DNA of 64,000 nt, taken from NCBI GenBank assembly GCA_003162415.1, contig PMOL01000019.1, forward strand, positions 1 through 64,000. The letters run 5' to 3'. The translations under genes were made by a program, and so were the position numbers. Positions 51,247-60,246 of the stretch are shown piece after piece (within the stretch, counting starts at the first letter, position 1; each line of letters opens with the position of its first letter). The notes beneath the pieces were generated by a model that worked only from the letters and a program-made list of their open reading frames with translations, did not search any database and was not told where the DNA came from. Source of the stretch: Candidatus Dormiibacterota bacterium (GTDB lineage Bacteria > Chloroflexota > Dormibacteria > Aeolococcales > Aeolococcaceae).

Positions 51247-51945
51247 CTATCGCGGGAACCGTTCGCCCTGATCGAACGCGCGCCGGTCGCGCCCTAGTCG
51301 CACATCCACCTCGCCGGTGCCGAAGACTCGCCACGCATCCGCGTCTGACGCGATCGCGGTGTTCTCTGCGATTCCGATGAACCGCACGCTGGGCGGAAGC
51401 CACCGGGGCGCGAGATCGCGCAGCCAGCGGATCCACCATGCGGAGAGGGCGTCCCAGTGGACCCCGACCGCCGTCGCCGGAAGCAGACCACGGCCGCTCG
51501 CGAATGGGAAGCGCATGCCGCCTGCCCCGGCGATCATGGCTCCGGCGCTGCATCCTGCGAACACACCGCCTCGGTCGATGAGCCGCAGCACCGCATCCCA
51601 CACGGGGGTTCCGCTCAGGGTCTCAGCGAGGTATTTGGGGCTCCCGCCGCTGAAGAACACCATGCTCACGCCGTCGATCAATCCGGTCATGGCGGGGTCG
51701 AGCGCATCAACGCGATTTCGCACCGGCACCACGCGCGCCGCAATGCCGAGCGACTCGTAATGGGCGAGTCCCATGCCGGTCCATCGCGCGTAGACCGCAT
51801 CGCCCTCACGTCCGCTCGCCGTCGCCAGGACGGCAACCGAGCCGTCACCGGAAGCCCCGTCCAGGGCGAATCGCTCAGCCTCGCCTGACCACGGCTCGAA
51901 CTCGCCAGAGCCGAGCAACAGAAAGCGACCAGGCACTGGGGTCAT
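51247..51945 (-). CDS. Peptidase S51-like protein, gene 2
   Basis: 232 residues from ATG 51945: RFLLLGSGEFEPWSGEAERF, SVAVLATASGREGDAVYARW, VFFSGGSPKYLAETLSGT and the nucleophile elbow FAGCSAGAMIAG. It differs from gene 1 in having GCSAG instead of GSSAG and a different C-terminal half. The S51 fold uses a Ser-His-Glu triad; Ser is present. ATGA overlap with the membrane glycosyltransferase-like gene upstream indicates co-translation, so a role in cell-surface polymer or peptide turnover is possible (inference). Confidence 0.75.
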   Translation of the reverse strand: MTPVPGRFLLLGSGEFEPWSGEAERFALDGASGDGSVAVLATASGREGDAVYARWTGMGLAHYESLGIAARVVPVRNRVDALDPAMTGLIDGVSMVFFSGGSPKYLAETLSGTPVWDAVLRLIDRGGVFAGCSAGAMIAGAGGMRFPFASGRGLLPATAVGVHWDALSAWWIRWLRDLAPRWLPPSVRFIGIAENTAIASDADAWRVFGTGEVDVRLGRDRRAFDQGERFPR

Positions 51946-53225
51946 CCGCGCGCATCCTGGACCGCCCGGACGACCTGGCGACGGTGGTCGAGACGCGGAG
52001 TGGGGGCGTGCATCGCCGCCTCCGGGGTCCGGAGCAGATCGAGGGTCACGAGCCCGGTCGCGAGGCCGACAACGAACGACGACAACACGCTTGCGATCAC
52101 GCTTAATGAGCTGGACGGCACTGACTGCGCGGCTTTGACGATGAACACGTCGATGGTGAGGAGCAGGGGGACCACGGCTCGCCAGTTGAGTGCGGTGCCG
52201 GGGCGGCTCAGCCACCAGAGCACGGCGAAGAGGTAGGGCTCGAGGAGGTAATACGGAAACACGGTCTTGGCGAGGAGGGGAAAGCAGCACGAGACCACCG
52301 TCAGGAGGCCGGCGAGCCCGGCATGGGTTCGAGCGACGGTTGGATTGCGGCGCAGCGTGAGAGCGACAAGGGCAAGCGAGACAGCCGCTCCGATGTAGAC
52401 GTCGCCGCTCCGGATAACGCCTGCCCAGGATGCGTCGCGAACGATGATCCAGAAGGAGCCTCCGCCGATCGGAAGGCTGCCCCGGTAGGTGAGCAGCGAA
52501 TGTGTGACCGCCTGCGCGTCTGCCAGCAGGAACGGTGCCATCACCACGGCGATCGTCGTGGCCGCGGCAAGCGCGACCGTCGCCGACGTGCGGAGCCGGC
52601 CGGCGGCATGCGGGATCAGCAGAAATGGGAGTGCGACGAACCCCGCGATGGTGCGCGTGAGCACCGCCGCGCCCAGCGCGATGCCGGTCAGCGCGTCGCT
52701 CCTTCTCAGAAAGCACCTGATCGCCAGCAAGGTGAAGCACAGCTCGATGGGCTGCTCGACATGACCGTAGTCGAGGACGCCGATCCACAGCGCCGGCGCG
52801 AGCAGCGCCGTGCACGCAACCAGCAGAGGCCGTCGCAGACCGCCGCGTGCTGTCTCGATGAGCCGAACTGTCTGAAAGGCGAGGAGCAGCACAAACAGCG
52901 ACACCACAGCGCCGGCGAGCGCGGCGCGACCGGCCAGGCTCCCGGCCCAGCCGAGCGCGTTGGCGAGGGCTGCGACCGGGATCAGCGGCACCAATCCGAG
53001 CGGGCCGTTGGCATTGGGATACACGTCATGCAGGTGCGCTGCGTAGATGAGCAGCGGGTGCCCGGAGACGACAGTCTCGGCCGACGGCCAGAAGTACAGA
53101 TCGAGGTCCGAGGGTGTGGTCTTCAGGATCAGCGGTGCGACCACGGACGCAGCCACGTAGGCGACGCCGAGTCCGACTGTCACGGCCCGCCTGGTCACGC
53201 CGACATTCTGAGCGCCGCCGGACAT
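51942..53225 (-). CDS. Polytopic membrane protein, GT-C/GT87-like glycosyltransferase
   Basis: 427 residues with about ten TM helices. The first extracytoplasmic loop carries TTPSDLDLYFWPSAETVVSG, with the acidic residues expected for GT-C enzymes (D.D), then HLHDVYPNANGPLGLVPLIP. FPYYLLEPYLFAVLWWL is typical of GT87/mannosyltransferase-like proteins that use polyprenyl-phosphate sugars. Intact, unlike the related broken gene at 14386. It overlaps the S51 gene 2 by 4 bases. Confidence 0.65.
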   Translation of the reverse strand: MSGGAQNVGVTRRAVTVGLGVAYVAASVVAPLILKTTPSDLDLYFWPSAETVVSGHPLLIYAAHLHDVYPNANGPLGLVPLIPVAALANALGWAGSLAGRAALAGAVVSLFVLLLAFQTVRLIETARGGLRRPLLVACTALLAPALWIGVLDYGHVEQPIELCFTLLAIRCFLRRSDALTGIALGAAVLTRTIAGFVALPFLLIPHAAGRLRTSATVALAAATTIAVVMAPFLLADAQAVTHSLLTYRGSLPIGGGSFWIIVRDASWAGVIRSGDVYIGAAVSLALVALTLRRNPTVARTHAGLAGLLTVVSCCFPLLAKTVFPYYLLEPYLFAVLWWLSRPGTALNWRAVVPLLLTIDVFIVKAAQSVPSSSLSVIASVLSSFVVGLATGLVTLDLLRTPEAAMHAPTPRLDHRRQVVRAVQDARG

Positions 53226-53240
53226 CGACGATTCCGCACC

Positions 53241-54401
53241 ATGAACGATGTGCCATCACCAGCCCGCCGGGACCTGCTCGCGGTGTGCGCGCCCAACGCT
53301 TTCAAGGGCACGCTCAGCGCGCATGCGGCTGCCGCGGCAATGGCGCGGGGTGTCCGGGACGCCGGCGCCGCTGCCATCGAGATCCCGGTTGCCGACGGCG
53401 GCGACGGCACGCTCGACGTGCTCCTTGCGGCACGGGCGGATTCCCGGGTCACACGCCACCGGGTGACCGGGCCTGGCGGCATCCCGATCATCGCGAGGCT
53501 CGGCTGGCTCGGACGCGACCGCGCGGTCGTCGAGCTGGCGGAGGCCTCAGGGCTCCGCCGCATGGGTGCGACGGCTCCCGACGCGCTCCGCGCGACGTCG
53601 CGCGGGACCGGTGAGCTCATCCGCATCGCCATCGACGGCGGCGCGCGAGGGATCGTGGTCGGCGTCGGCGGCAGTGCCTGCACCGACGGCGGCGCCGGCC
53701 TGCTCCAGGCACTCGGAGGACACGTGACCGATTCACGTGGGGAGGAGGTCGGTCCGGGCGGCGCCGGTCTCGAGGACACTGCGGGCATCGACCTGTCCGA
53801 GGTGCTCCGGATGTTCTCGGGCTGCTCCATCGAGGTGGCCTGCGACATCCGCAGCCCATTGCTCGGGCCGCAGGGATCCGCGCAGATGTTCTCGCCACAG
53901 AAGGGCGCGAGCGCGGACGACGCGGTTCGCCTCGAGCGTGCGCTGGCCCACTTTGCCGATCTGGCCCCCGGCCTGGGCCGCGGCGACCTGTCGGCGCTTC
54001 CCGGAGCCGGCGCGGCCGGCGGATGCGGCTTCGGGCTCGCTCTCGCCGGTGCCCGGTTGGTGCCCGGTGCCGGCGCCGTCTGCGACCTCGTCGGGCTCGA
54101 TGCCGCAATGGTTCCGGCGACGGTCGCGATCACCGGTGAGGGTCGGCTCGACAGCCAGACCCCCACCGGCAAAGCGCCCGCCGAGGTCGCGCTGCGAGCA
54201 GCCGCACGCGGGATCCCGTGCGTCGCGATCGCCGGGACCGTCCTGGATCCGCTGCCGCAGCTCTTCAGCGTCGCTCTGGCGCTGGACGCAATCGACGGCC
54301 ATGTCGACCCGATGCGTCACGCAAGGGCGCTCCTGCGCAGGGCGGCGAGACTGGCGATCGAAGGGCTCCCCAGCCGCGACCGCGCGGTCGAGGAAGCCTA
54401 G
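53241..54401 (+). CDS. glxK: Glycerate 2-kinase, GlxK/GarK type
   Basis: 386 residues from ATG 53241. Landmarks are CAPNAFKGTLSAHAAAAAMA, EIPVADGGDGTLDVLLAA, GVGGSACTDGGAGLLQALGG, SIEVACDIRSPLLGPQGSAQ and VAITGEGRLDSQTPTGKAP. It phosphorylates D-glycerate to 2-phosphoglycerate in the cytoplasm, the last step of glyoxylate assimilation. It converges with hydroxypyruvate isomerase (4-base stop overlap) and matches the tartronate semialdehyde reductase two genes on. A glyoxylate carboligase gene is not in this window. Confidence 0.9.
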   Translation: MNDVPSPARRDLLAVCAPNAFKGTLSAHAAAAAMARGVRDAGAAAIEIPVADGGDGTLDVLLAARADSRVTRHRVTGPGGIPIIARLGWLGRDRAVVELAEASGLRRMGATAPDALRATSRGTGELIRIAIDGGARGIVVGVGGSACTDGGAGLLQALGGHVTDSRGEEVGPGGAGLEDTAGIDLSEVLRMFSGCSIEVACDIRSPLLGPQGSAQMFSPQKGASADDAVRLERALAHFADLAPGLGRGDLSALPGAGAAGGCGFGLALAGARLVPGAGAVCDLVGLDAAMVPATVAITGEGRLDSQTPTGKAPAEVALRAAARGIPCVAIAGTVLDPLPQLFSVALALDAIDGHVDPMRHARALLRRAARLAIEGLPSRDRAVEEA

Positions 54402-55183
54402 GTTCGGAGGTTCATCCTTCGGATCCACGCGAGGCTGGACGCCGTGTCCACCAGTGGCTGGTACTCGAGGCCCACGAACCCGTCGTACCCGAGCCGGTCC
54501 AGTTCGTCGAGGAACGCTCCGATCGGCTGCGTCCCGGTGCCGGGCTCGTGCCGGCCCGGAACGTCGGCGATCTGGACGTGCCGGATCAACGCGAAGTACC
54601 GCCGCAGACAGTCAAGGGCACTCTCGCCCGCCATCGCCGCGTGGTACTGATCGAGCTGCAGGCGCACGTTCTGGCTGTTGACCGTTTGCACGAGATCCGC
54701 AGCGGCTTCGACCGTGTTCGCCCAGTATCCGGGCATGTCGATGCTGTTGATCGCCTCGACCAGCAGCGTGATGCCGGCGGCTCGCACCAGGGGTTCGACA
54801 CGATTGAGATTCGCGATCGCCGTCTCGCGCGCCTGATCGCGACTCACCTGCGCCGGCGGCACCCCGACCAACGCGTTGAGCCTCGATGTCCCGATTCGCG
54901 TGGCCAGCGCGATCGCGGCATGGACGGTGTCGACGAACTCCTCCTCGCGCCCCGGAAGCGCAAGGAGCCCTCGTTCCCCGCTCTCCCAATCGCCCGCAGC
55001 GGGGTCGAAGAGGACCATCTCGAGCTCGAGCCGATCAAGGATGGATGCGAGCCGGTCCGCGTCGAGCTGGTGCGGAAACAGCATCTCGACATGCGTGAAC
55101 CCCACGCTCGCCGCGGCCTCGAACCGCTGGAACGGCTCGAGGTCCTGCCAGAGCATCGTCAGGTTGGCGGCGAGTCTCGGCAC
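54398..55183 (-). CDS. hyi: Hydroxypyruvate isomerase-like TIM-barrel protein
   Basis: 261 residues: RLAANLTMLWQDLEPFQRFE, AAASVGFTHVEMLFPHQLD, ITLLVEAINSIDMPGYWANT, VRLQLDQYHAAMAGESALDC, HVQIADVPGRHEPGTGTQPI and YDGFVGLEYQP. The metal-binding Glu/Asp/His pattern and the MPG(Y/F) and HEPGTG motifs are specific to Hyi rather than generic sugar isomerases. It interconverts hydroxypyruvate and tartronate semialdehyde. One base separates it from the reductase gene upstream, so they form an operon. Confidence 0.88.
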   Translation of the reverse strand: MPRLAANLTMLWQDLEPFQRFEAAASVGFTHVEMLFPHQLDADRLASILDRLELEMVLFDPAAGDWESGERGLLALPGREEEFVDTVHAAIALATRIGTSRLNALVGVPPAQVSRDQARETAIANLNRVEPLVRAAGITLLVEAINSIDMPGYWANTVEAAADLVQTVNSQNVRLQLDQYHAAMAGESALDCLRRYFALIRHVQIADVPGRHEPGTGTQPIGAFLDELDRLGYDGFVGLEYQPLVDTASSLAWIRRMNLRT

Positions 55184-55184
55184 G

Positions 55185-56048
55185 CTATCCCGCCTGCCGG
55201 TCCCAGAATTTCACCAGCGCGGACATGTCCTCGCCGGTCCAGCCACGGGCTTTCGCCTCCACGTAGTACTGCTCGACGAGACCGCCGAGCAGCAGCGGCA
55301 CACCCGCCTCCTGTGCTTCCGAGTGGATGATCGACAGGTCCTTGGCGATCAGCCCCACCGGGGTTGCCGGGCTGAAGTCGCGGGCGATGAAGCGCGGCAG
55401 GTTGCGGAGCAGCATCGCCGAGCTGCCGAACGAGGTGCCGATCACGTCCTGGACCGTGCCGAGATCCGCTCCGAGCTGGAGCGCGAACGCCGCGGCCTCG
55501 GACGCGGCCATGGTGTGCACGGCGACCAGGTACTGGTTGACGAGCTTGATCACCTGACCCGCGCCGACGCCGCCGCAGAGCCGGATCTTGCCCCCGAACG
55601 CCTCGAACACCGGGAGAGCGCGATTGAACGTCGCCTCGTTGCCCCCCACCATCACCGTCAGCGTTCCGGCCTCGGCGCCGGCCGGCCCGCCTGAGACCGG
55701 CGCATCGAGGAAGCCCGCGCCTTGCTTCGCAAGGATTTCCGCGCAGTGCCGGTTGAGCCCCGGGCTCACGGTCGAGTGGTCGGCGTACAGCTGCCCTTTC
55801 GAGGCAACCGCCGCCATGTCGTCGTAGACCTGTTCAACGGTGTCCTCGGTCGGCAGCGCGGTGAGGACCACCTCGGTTTGGGCAGCGAGCTCGGCGGGCG
55901 TTCCGAGGACGGTTGCGCCCCCCTCGCGCAGTGCCTTCACGCCGGCGTTGTCCGAACGGTTGCAGATGGCCACGTCGTGACCGGCGGCGATCAGCCGCGC
56001 GGCGATCGGCCGCCCCATCTTCCCGATCCCGACCACTCCGATCTTCAT
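55185..56048 (-). CDS. glxR: Tartronate semialdehyde reductase (2-hydroxy-3-oxopropionate reductase)
   Basis: 287 residues from ATG 56048. NAD(P) site KIGVVGIGKMGRPIAARLIA, then DAPVSGGPAGAEAGTLTVMV, the catalytic Lys in GAGQVIKLVNQYLVAVHTMA and the C-terminal GEDMSALVKFWDRQ. It reduces tartronate semialdehyde to glycerate. It works with Hyi and glycerate kinase to turn two-carbon or hydroxypyruvate carbon into 2-phosphoglycerate; PEP carboxylase is next upstream. Paralogue of the reductase at 33595. Confidence 0.86.
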   Translation of the reverse strand: MKIGVVGIGKMGRPIAARLIAAGHDVAICNRSDNAGVKALREGGATVLGTPAELAAQTEVVLTALPTEDTVEQVYDDMAAVASKGQLYADHSTVSPGLNRHCAEILAKQGAGFLDAPVSGGPAGAEAGTLTVMVGGNEATFNRALPVFEAFGGKIRLCGGVGAGQVIKLVNQYLVAVHTMAASEAAAFALQLGADLGTVQDVIGTSFGSSAMLLRNLPRFIARDFSPATPVGLIAKDLSIIHSEAQEAGVPLLLGGLVEQYYVEAKARGWTGEDMSALVKFWDRQAG

Positions 56049-56124
56049 GACAGCGTCACCACCGCGTTCTCCTCGCATCGTCCGGTCGTTGAAGCGCGAC
56101 GATGGATCCTAGGCATCCGACACC

Positions 56125-58821
56125 CTAGCCCGTGTTCTGCAGCCCTGCCGCGATGCCGTTGACGGTGAGCAGGAGCAGTTGCTCCAGCCGCCTCCGGTCG
56201 ATATCGCCGGGATCACCACTGCGCAGCGCTCGAAGCGCGCGAAGCTGCAGATGACAGAGCGCGTCGATGTAGGGATTTCGCAGCTCGACTGCCCAGGACA
56301 GCACCCGTCGGTGCTCGAGAAGACGCGATTGGCCGGTCACGGTGAGGATCCCCTCAATCGTGCGGTCGTACTCAGTCAAGATCCGCTCAGCGATTTCGGG
56401 GCGGTTTCCGAGGCGCAGGTACTCCGCCGCCATGAATCGGTCGGTCTTGGCCAGGCTCATCTCCGCGTTGTCGATCAGCACCTTGAGCAGTGGCCACTCC
56501 GCATAGGCAACGCGCAGATCGTCTACTGGTGCCCCATCAAGCGAGCTGCCGATCCCGTACCAGCCAGGGAGGTTCAGCCGTATCTGCGACCACGCGAAGA
56601 CCCACGGGATCGCCCGGAGCGACCCCAGGCCCGTGTCGCCACCGCGATTTGCAGGGCGCGACCCGAGATGGAGGCGGGCCAGCTCACGGACCGGGGTCAC
56701 CTGAGCGAAATACTCAGCAAAGCCCTCGATGTCGATGAGCTCGCGGTATGCCGAGCGCGCGGCGGTATCGAGGGTTCGCGCGAGCGCCTCGAAGCGAATC
56801 GCCGCGCTCTCGGTGCGCTGACGAACCTCGGACGTCGAGGCGAGCAGCACAGCCGAGGTCACCTGCTCGAGATGCCGTTGGGCGATGGTCTGGTTGCCGT
56901 AGCGGGCGAAGATGACCTCTCCCTGCTCGGTGACCTTGAAACGCCCTGAGACCGAGCCCGGCGCCTGAGCCATCACCGCGCGATTGGCAGGGCCGCCGCC
57001 GCGTCCGAGCGCACCGCCCCGTCCGTGGAAGAGCGTCAGCTGCACGGAGCGTTCCGACGCCCACGCGGCAAGGTCGGCCTGGGCCGCGTACAGCGCGAGC
57101 GTTGCCGTCACCGGCCCGCTCTCCTTCGCCGAGTCGGAATAGCCGAGCATGACCTCCACGCCGCGTCGGGTGGCAACCATGCGCCTGCGCACCGGTTCGA
57201 GGTCGAGCATCGCGTCCAGCATGGCGCGCGCGTTGCCCAGATCCGCGATGGTTTCGAACAGCGGCACGACGTCGAGCTCCGGGGCCGCGTTGGGTGCGCA
57301 CGCCAACTCCGCGAGCGCGTACACGTTGGCGATGTCCTCGGCGCTCTCCGTGAAGCTCACCACGTAGCGATGACAGACGTGCGCACCCAGTCGCTGCTGC
57401 AACAGCGCGATGGTGCGCAGCGTCGCCACCACCTCGTCGGTCTCCGCAGAGCGGGTGCCCGCGCCGCGAAGCGTTCCCGCGGCGCGAAGCTCGGCGAGCG
57501 CATTGCGATGCACGCCGCTGTGCTGCCGGATCTCGAGGTCGGCGAGGTGAAAGCCGAATGTCTGCACCTGCCAGATGAGCCCCTGCAGCTCGCCGTATGC
57601 CAGCCGCGGAGCGCCGGCTCGCACCAGCGCATCCTGGAGGCATTTGAGGTCCTCGAGCAGCTCGTCCGGCCCCGCGTACGCGAGTGAGAGATCGCCCCGC
57701 CGCGTGCCTTCGATCCGTTCGGCCACGATCAGCAGGAATTGCCGGAACGGCTCCCCGGGGGAACGCGCCTCGATGGCTGCGGCACGGCCGGCGACAATCG
57801 CCTGCGCCGAGCGGAGATTTCCGAGAAATCCCTGGTCAGGCATGGTGGTTTCCGCATCCGCGGTCAGGCCGCTCCCGATGCGGGCGGCTGCCGCCTCGAG
57901 TCCTCGCAGGATGTGCTCCGACTGGATGAGCATCGTCTCCCGGGTGACCTGGGCGGTGATATGCGGGTTGCCGTCGCGATCGCCGCCGACCCAGCTCCCG
58001 AATCGCAGGAACGCCGGCGCCGCCGGCCGATGCGCCCCGGTTTCGCCCGTATCGAGCGCACCGCTGAATTCGCGGTAGACGGCGGGCACGAGCCGGAAGA
58101 GCGTCTCGTCGAAAACACTCATCAGCGTGCGGACCTCATCGAGTGGTTGCAGCTCCTGGCTGCGCAGCTGGGCAGTTCGCCAGAGCCCGTCGACCTCCTC
58201 GAGCAATCGCCGGCGGATCTCCAGCTGCGGGGCCTCCGCCACTCCTGGGACGGCAAGACGCTCGAGCTGGTCGCCCACGCGCCGGATCGCCGAGGTCACG
58301 GCGCGTCGACGTGCTTCGGTCGGGTGCGCGGTGAACACCGGATGAACGCGCAGCGCGGCGAGCTGCTCGTCGAGACCCGCATCCCCAAGCTCCGCGCGCA
58401 CGGTCGCAAGCGCGGTGGCGAGCGCTTCGACCGGACCGGCGGCGCCGTAGTCGGCCTCGCGGAGCGCGCGAGCGCGGTAGCGCTCCTCGGCAAGGTTGAC
58501 GAGGTGGAAATAGCAGGCGAACGCGCGAGCCACCTGCTCAGCGCGGTCAAGCGACCATGACGACACGAGCGCGTCGGCGCTGTTCGCATATCCGCCTCGT
58601 GTGGCGGCTTCGGCGCGAGCCTGGATCACGGTTCGGCGCAACGCTTCAACGTCGGCGAGCAGCCCCTCACCACCGTGCTCGGCGATCACCTGACCGAGCG
58701 CGTCGCCGACGAGCCGTACCTCGTCGCGGAGCGCACGCGGCATCTCGTGCCGGGCGGTGTCTCGCACGCTGCGGTCGGCCGTCTCGCGCTCCGCCGGGGT
58801 TGCCATATCACGCAGAACCAT
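56125..58821 (-). CDS. ppc: Phosphoenolpyruvate carboxylase
   Basis: 898 residues, full family length (ATG 58806 is an alternative start). Signatures are the catalytic VFTAHPTEARRRAV, RFGSWVGGDRDGNPHITAQV, VMLGYSDSAKESG, TLFHGRGGALGRGGGP with the mobile loop, and the invariant C-terminal GIAAGLQNTG. It carboxylates PEP to oxaloacetate, replenishing the TCA cycle. It follows the glyoxylate/glycerate genes, which also feed the PEP pool, and is divergent from tyrA, so PEP use and aromatic synthesis are neighbours. Regulatory Asp/acetyl-CoA residues were not assessed. Confidence 0.95.
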   Translation of the reverse strand: MVLRDMATPAERETADRSVRDTARHEMPRALRDEVRLVGDALGQVIAEHGGEGLLADVEALRRTVIQARAEAATRGGYANSADALVSSWSLDRAEQVARAFACYFHLVNLAEERYRARALREADYGAAGPVEALATALATVRAELGDAGLDEQLAALRVHPVFTAHPTEARRRAVTSAIRRVGDQLERLAVPGVAEAPQLEIRRRLLEEVDGLWRTAQLRSQELQPLDEVRTLMSVFDETLFRLVPAVYREFSGALDTGETGAHRPAAPAFLRFGSWVGGDRDGNPHITAQVTRETMLIQSEHILRGLEAAAARIGSGLTADAETTMPDQGFLGNLRSAQAIVAGRAAAIEARSPGEPFRQFLLIVAERIEGTRRGDLSLAYAGPDELLEDLKCLQDALVRAGAPRLAYGELQGLIWQVQTFGFHLADLEIRQHSGVHRNALAELRAAGTLRGAGTRSAETDEVVATLRTIALLQQRLGAHVCHRYVVSFTESAEDIANVYALAELACAPNAAPELDVVPLFETIADLGNARAMLDAMLDLEPVRRRMVATRRGVEVMLGYSDSAKESGPVTATLALYAAQADLAAWASERSVQLTLFHGRGGALGRGGGPANRAVMAQAPGSVSGRFKVTEQGEVIFARYGNQTIAQRHLEQVTSAVLLASTSEVRQRTESAAIRFEALARTLDTAARSAYRELIDIEGFAEYFAQVTPVRELARLHLGSRPANRGGDTGLGSLRAIPWVFAWSQIRLNLPGWYGIGSSLDGAPVDDLRVAYAEWPLLKVLIDNAEMSLAKTDRFMAAEYLRLGNRPEIAERILTEYDRTIEGILTVTGQSRLLEHRRVLSWAVELRNPYIDALCHLQLRALRALRSGDPGDIDRRRLEQLLLLTVNGIAAGLQNTG

Positions 58822-58884
58822 ACCGACGCCCCGGTATTCGGTGCGGAGGTGGCTCCCCTGCGCACCCGTACACTAGCCCCGGTG

Positions 58885-60246
58885 ATGACCAGCGCCCTGC
58901 CGGCGACAGCCGGCGTGGTGGGCCTCGGCCGGTTTGGACGCCTCTGGGCATCGATGCTTCAGGGCGATTTCACGCTCAGCGTGTACGACCCCGATCCCGG
59001 CCAGCGCGCCGCGGCGGAGCGTCAGGGTTTGACCCCGGCATCGTTGCGCGAAACGCTCGCATCCGACGCCGTCTTCTACTGCGTGCCGATATCCGCGTTC
59101 GAGCCCACCCTGAAAGAACACCTGCCGCTCTTCGAGGAGCTCGGTGGCACCCGGACGCTCATCGACGTGCTCTCGGTGAAGGTCCATCCGCGCGAGGTGT
59201 TCGACCGCCATCTCCCCGCCACCTACCAGGGCCTGCTCACCCATCCGCTCTTCGGACCGGACAGCGTCGCGGCGAGCGGGCTCGAGGGGCAAACGATCGT
59301 CGTCGACGGATTTCGCCTGCCGCCCGCCGCACTCGACGCGTGGAACGTGTACTTCACCTCCAAGGGTCTCGTCGTGGTGCAGATGCCCGCTGACGAACAC
59401 GATCGACTCGCAGCGGAAAGCCAGGGCGTCACCCACTTCGTCGGACGGACACTCGAGCGATTCGGCTTTGCGCAGACAGGGATCGACACGCTCGGCACCA
59501 AACGCCTTCACGACGTCACATCCCAGGTGAGCAACGACACCTGGCAACTTTTCGTCGACCTGCAGACGTTCAATCCCCACACCAAGGGAATGCGCCTGCG
59601 CATGTCGGAGGCGCAGGACTCGGTCTTTGACCTGTTGCTCCCGAACCGCGTGGTCGCCGACCGCGTCGTGGTCGGCATCCAGGGCGGCCGGGGCAGCTTC
59701 AACGAGGATGCCACCCGGTACTACATGAGCAGGACGCCCGAGGTTCCCGTCGAGATCGTGTATCTGCACACCACCGAACGGGTGCTGCGCGCGCTGCACG
59801 AAGGGGAGATCGATCGTGGAGTTTTCGCGATCCACAATTCCGTCGGCGGCATGGTCGGTGAGTCGGTTGCGGCGATGGCCCGGTATCGATTTGCGATCGT
59901 GGAAGAATTCGCGATCAAGATCTCACATGCGCTGATGATTGCCGGGAGCGCCGACTTCTCCCGCGTCGACACGGTGATGGCCCACCCGCAGGTGCTGCGC
60001 CAATGCCGCACCAACCTCGAGAAGAAGTACGCGAACCTTCGTCAGACGAGCGGCGCCGGTGACCTGATCGACCAGGCAAAGGTGGCCGAACTGCTCGGCA
60101 CCGGCGAGCTTCCCGATTCGATCGCGACGATGGGAAGCAAGATCCTCGCCGAGCTCAATGGTTTGCGCGTCGTCGAGGACAACCTCCAGGACCTCGACGA
60201 GAACTTCACCAGCTTCCTGTGGGTGGAGCGTCCCCGGCAGAGCTAG
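58885..60246 (+). CDS. tyrA: Prephenate dehydrogenase fused to a degenerate prephenate dehydratase-like domain
   Basis: 453 residues from ATG 58885 (GTG 58882 possible). The N-terminal TyrA domain (~9-255) has [55 protein letters not shown] and [12 protein letters not shown]. Residues ~261-450 resemble the PheA dehydratase fold: [35 protein letters not shown] and [13 protein letters not shown]. The dehydratase motifs are changed: IENS is IHNS (316-319) and the catalytic TRF is TSF (442-444). The second domain is probably non-catalytic, perhaps for ligand sensing or dimerisation. There is no ACT domain. It converges with, and overlaps by 4 bases, a protein carrying an intact dehydratase. Confidence 0.85.
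   Translation: MTSALPATAGVVGLGRFGRLWASMLQGDFTLSVYDPDPGQRAAAERQGLTPASLRETLASDAVFYCVPISAFEPTLKEHLPLFEELGGTRTLIDVLSVKVHPREVFDRHLPATYQGLLTHPLFGPDSVAASGLEGQTIVVDGFRLPPAALDAWNVYFTSKGLVVVQMPADEHDRLAAESQGVTHFVGRTLERFGFAQTGIDTLGTKRLHDVTSQVSNDTWQLFVDLQTFNPHTKGMRLRMSEAQDSVFDLLLPNRVVADRVVVGIQGGRGSFNEDATRYYMSRTPEVPVEIVYLHTTERVLRALHEGEIDRGVFAIHNSVGGMVGESVAAMARYRFAIVEEFAIKISHALMIAGSADFSRVDTVMAHPQVLRQCRTNLEKKYANLRQTSGAGDLIDQAKVAELLGTGELPDSIATMGSKILAELNGLRVVEDNLQDLDENFTSFLWVERPRQS

Noticed and set aside
52323..53240. In-frame extension upstream of glycerate kinase
   Set aside because: It lies antisense to the GT-C-like gene and has no homology; the kinase begins naturally at ATG 53241.
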